A stretch of DNA of 40,987 nt from positions 1 through 40,987 of the forward strand of contig JAQTSY010000009.1 in NCBI GenBank assembly GCA_028711065.1, given 5' to 3'. The translations under genes and the position numbers were made by a program. Below, in pieces: positions 38,540 to 40,987 of this stretch (positions within the stretch are counted from its first letter, which is position 1; each line of letters starts with the position of its first letter). Below the pieces are notes generated by a model. That model saw nothing but the letters and a program-made list of their open reading frames with translations. It did no database searches and was not told where the DNA came from. This DNA is from Minisyncoccota bacterium (lineage in GTDB: Bacteria > Patescibacteriota > Minisyncoccia > Phycocordibacterales > JAQTLZ01).

Positions 38540-39150
38540 TTCTTGTTCTTAAAATTCGCAGTCTTAAACCATTCATCCGCATTGATGTGCCAACCATGCA
38601 CATCCGCTTTCTGAATTTCATCCCAAAGTTTCTTCGCAGCTTGCGTATAGAGCCTCCCCCGAACAATTTTTCTGCTTATCGCGAGTTTCTCTCGGACAGT
38701 AGAGCCGCGCGCCTCCAATTCTTTAAGCTCAAGATCGACTTCCAAATTATCCGCATCTTTGACGATCTTCGATTCGATAGTTTTTCTCTCTTCATATTCT
38801 CTCAACACATCCGCATACAAGTCATTAAAAAGCGTGCCCTTAAATAAGTCGCGCGCCGCTCTTTCTTCATCTGCAGTCACATAGACTTTATGAACATACA
38901 TATGATCGCTGACCCGTGTTTCTGCCAAGTCATGGATGAGGGCCATTTTGAGAATTTTCTCTTCATTCTTCACCTTTTCTTTTCGCGCAATGAGAAGGGC
39001 GAGAAAAGCAACGCGGACTGTATGCTCGAGAACATTCCCGACACTAAGGCCAATATATTGCTTCCAAACACGTTCTATATTTCGAAGCGTGCCTATCTCA
39101 AAGAGAAATTGCAGGTCTCGAGAAGTGCTGTTTTTTGAGGATTTTGCCAT
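38536..39150 (-). CDS. HD-domain hydrolase (YfbR/HDDC2-like)
   Basis: 204 residues. Metal ligands of an HD fold: H43 (LEHTVRVA), H73-D74 (ALIHDLAETRVSD) and Asp in KDADNLEVDLELK (~132-142). This H..HD..D layout and length match 5'-deoxynucleotidase-like HD proteins that act on dNMPs. The -10 TATGAT lies 6 nt before the ATG (leaderless). It is the first gene of the HD-argS-maf operon, which pairs two nucleotide-cleaning enzymes with ArgRS. Confidence 0.88.
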   Translation of the reverse strand: MAKSSKNSTSRDLQFLFEIGTLRNIERVWKQYIGLSVGNVLEHTVRVAFLALLIARKEKVKNEEKILKMALIHDLAETRVSDHMYVHKVYVTADEERAARDLFKGTLFNDLYADVLREYEERKTIESKIVKDADNLEVDLELKELEARGSTVREKLAISRKIVRGRLYTQAAKKLWDEIQKADVHGWHINADEWFKTANFKNKK

Positions 39151-39156
39151 GCGACC

Positions 39157-39162
39157 ATCATA
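39157..39162 (-). promoter_or_regulatory. -10 box of the HD-argS-maf operon
   Basis: Minus-strand TATGAT, 6 nt before the ATG at 39150; the -35 (TTTCTT, 17 bp upstream) is weak. Confidence 0.5.
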
Positions 39163-39193
39163 CCGAATCGAGAAAGAAAAAGAAAACGAGGAC

Positions 39194-39856
39194 TTAGAGA
39201 AGAGCTATGATCTTCTTATGAATCGTCTCGGGTGAGAGAAGTTTCCCGTCTGCTACACATTCTATGATATGCCAGCCTTTTTTCTCTTTTGCGAAAGCAT
39301 GATAGACCTCAAAAACCTGGCTTTGATACATTTCATCCTCATCGTGTTGATCTTTGTCCCCCGCTTTCTTTAAATAGACTCGTTTCGGCTTTTGAGCATT
39401 GAGCCCGAGAGCAGTTTCCACTGGTACAGAGAGATAGAAAACAACATCCGGCTTGGGAACTCCAATTTCTCCGTATTCCGCTTTCTCAAGAAAATCGACA
39501 AACTTTTTACGTCGCGATGGCGGGAGTTTCGCAGATTGATAGGCGAGATTCGAGGGTGTGTAGCGATTACAAATCACATCTCCTTTCTCGAGTGCTTTTT
39601 CAATATCATTTTTTGCTGTTGCCCGATCAAGTACGAATGGGAGTGAGGAAAGAAAAGGAGACATATTTCGAAAGTCTCCGTACATTCCCTGAAGCGCTTC
39701 GCCGGTGAGCTTCCCAAACATCGAAGTTGTATAGCGAGGAAAATCAAAAAGTGTCACTTCTTTGCCAGCTTTTTGCAGAGCTTCGGTAAGGAGCTTAGTC
39801 TGAACAGCTTTCCCTGCCCCATCAAGCCCCTCTATAGCAATAAGTCTGCCTTTCAT
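39194..39856 (-). CDS. tmk: Thymidylate kinase family protein
   Basis: 220 residues from the ATG at 39856 (MKGRLIAIEGLDGAGKAVQTKLL), 4 nt after the glyA stop. The P-loop is GLDGAGKA (10-17), so the usual Ser/Thr after GK is Ala. FDFPRYTTSMFGKLTGEALQG and the DRATAKNDIEKAL segment are in the positions of the dTMP-binding and DR motifs. It should make dTDP from dTMP; the P-loop change leaves activity or substrate open. Confidence 0.88.
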   Translation of the reverse strand: MKGRLIAIEGLDGAGKAVQTKLLTEALQKAGKEVTLFDFPRYTTSMFGKLTGEALQGMYGDFRNMSPFLSSLPFVLDRATAKNDIEKALEKGDVICNRYTPSNLAYQSAKLPPSRRKKFVDFLEKAEYGEIGVPKPDVVFYLSVPVETALGLNAQKPKRVYLKKAGDKDQHDEDEMYQSQVFEVYHAFAKEKKGWHIIECVADGKLLSPETIHKKIIALL

Positions 39857-39860
39857 AAAT

Positions 39861-40987
39861 TTACACAAATTTATCAGGAATCGGAAACTTCTTTGCCAAT
39901 TTCATTATTTCTGTGTGAATTGCTTTCTTTTTCTTTTCGTCGCTTTTGTTTTTCAAAGTCTCGATAATAAGTTCCGCCACTCTTTCGCATTCTTTTTCTT
40001 TAAATCCTCGCGTAGTGATTGCTGGCGTGCCGAAGCGAATTCCTGACGGGTCCATTGGCTTTCTTGTATCCCCCGCGATCATATTCATATTGAGCGTAAT
40101 TCCCACTTCATCCAAGACCGTCTGTGCTTCCTTTCCAGACACTCCAAGCGAACCCCAGACATCCGCGAGAATTAAGTGATTTGAAGTGCCCCCAGTAATC
40201 ATTCTTATTTTTTCTCGCTTGAAAACCGCTTCCATCGCTTTAGCATTTTTGAGAATCTGCTCGGCATACTTTTTGAACGCGGGTTTCAATGCTTCACCAA
40301 ACGCTACTGCTTTTGCCGCAACAGTATGCATGTGTGGCCCGCCCTGAAGTCCTGGAAAAACGGATTTATCAATTTTCTTCGCCAGCTCTTCATTTTCGCG
40401 CACCAAAATTAAACCGCCACGAGGACCACGCAAAGTCTTATGAGTTGTAGAAGTCATCACATCAAAACCATAATCAAAAGGATTTTTCACTGCCTTGCCG
40501 GCGATAAGCCCGGCGATGTGAGCAATATCCATCACACACACTGCGCCGACTTCACGAGCAATCTCCACAAATTTCGCATAATCAAGCTCGCGCGGATATG
40601 CGGAATAGCCGGCAAGAATGACTTTTGGCTTTTCTCGAAGAGCGGTTTCTCGAAGACCTACGTAATCAATCTCTCCCGTCTCGATATTTTTCATCTGGTA
40701 GCGAACGAATTTGAAAATTTTGGAAATCGAAGTTACGGGGTGTCCGTGAGTAAGGTGTCCACCATGTGAGAGATCCATCCCCAAAATTGTGTCGCCCGGT
40801 GCCATGAGAGCAAAATAGAGGCCGATATTTGCCGGTGCACCAGAGTGTGTCTGGACGTTTGCATATTTTGCACCAAAAAGTTTGCACGCTCTTTCGATAG
40901 CAATTTTTTCTACAGTGTCAGTAAATTCCTGTCCGCCATAATATCTTCGCCCGATATATCCTTCAGAATATTTATTAGTGAACACAG
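39861..40987 (-). CDS. glyA: Serine hydroxymethyltransferase (5' part outside window)
   Basis: About 375 residues are visible, entering from the right edge at the NKYSEGYIGRRYYGG motif; the first ~45 residues lie outside. The PLP lysine motif TSTTHKTLRGPRGG, SHGGHLTHG and GIRFGTPAITTRGF are conserved. It converts serine and tetrahydrofolate to glycine and methylene-THF, which feeds dTMP synthesis, in line with the tmk gene 4 nt after the coding end. Confidence 0.96.
   Translation of the reverse strand, partial: VFTNKYSEGYIGRRYYGGQEFTDTVEKIAIERACKLFGAKYANVQTHSGAPANIGLYFALMAPGDTILGMDLSHGGHLTHGHPVTSISKIFKFVRYQMKNIETGEIDYVGLRETALREKPKVILAGYSAYPRELDYAKFVEIAREVGAVCVMDIAHIAGLIAGKAVKNPFDYGFDVMTSTTHKTLRGPRGGLILVRENEELAKKIDKSVFPGLQGGPHMHTVAAKAVAFGEALKPAFKKYAEQILKNAKAMEAVFKREKIRMITGGTSNHLILADVWGSLGVSGKEAQTVLDEVGITLNMNMIAGDTRKPMDPSGIRFGTPAITTRGFKEKECERVAELIIETLKNKSDEKKKKAIHTEIMKLAKKFPIPDKFV

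Overview
The window reads as a chromosomal segment of a Patescibacteria (CPR) bacterium, most likely of the Parcubacteria/Paceibacteria group. Reasons: very compact gene packing with ATGA overlaps, a ribosomal and tRNA-synthetase core mixed with small unassigned membrane proteins, a long S-layer-like surface protein with a peptidoglycan-binding domain and Cys-bounded repeats, short RecO, and an almost complete lack of biosynthetic genes. TGA is used as a stop (tatD, the gene after ftsK), so the code is standard and not the Gracilibacteria code. All assignments come from reading the sequence; no searches were run.

Layout. 1-3.8 kb (minus): a possible ~95-nt orphan transcript, an unassigned gene, a secreted protein, an MscS-type TM protein and a winged-helix regulator. 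3.8-5.4 kb (minus): a small unassigned gene and rplJ-rplL, preceded by a 250-nt leader closed by a 25-bp inverted repeat. 5.5-11.1 kb (minus): a lone divergent purM, then a four-gene operon centred on a secreted beta-helix/LCAT-type lipase. 11.1-15.2 kb (minus): a terminator-bounded spacer holding a structured repeat RNA, the S-layer-like protein with a ~340-nt leader, and an HTH gene full of TGTCC iteron-like repeats. 15.3-20.0 kb (plus, the only plus-strand block): ftsK, an anchored Ig-like protein, recA, a small membrane protein and efp. 20.0-20.2 kb: a 164-bp foldback element. 20.4-41 kb (minus): rpsF-ssb-rpsR, tatD, perM-metG, an M16 peptidase, an anchored DUF11-like protein with glyS and a P-loop protein, ileS-recO, a membrane protein, HD hydrolase-argS-maf, and glyA-tmk.

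Functionally the window is mostly translation (L10, L7/L12, S6, S18, EF-P, Met/Gly/Ile/Arg-tRNA synthetases) and DNA maintenance (FtsK, RecA, RecO, SSB, Maf, Tmk), with a surface/secretion set that is the accessory part.

The strongest unexpected signals are: (1) a complete histidine-phosphatase domain inserted inside isoleucyl-tRNA synthetase; (2) a 60-nt structured RNA motif present twice, once as the metG leader; (3) iteron-like DNA repeats inside and in front of an HTH gene, translated in different frames; (4) a foldback element starting at the efp stop codon; (5) an rplJ leader built from two inverted copies of a dispersed repeat; (6) many genes with a -10 box 6-7 nt before the ATG, implying leaderless mRNAs.
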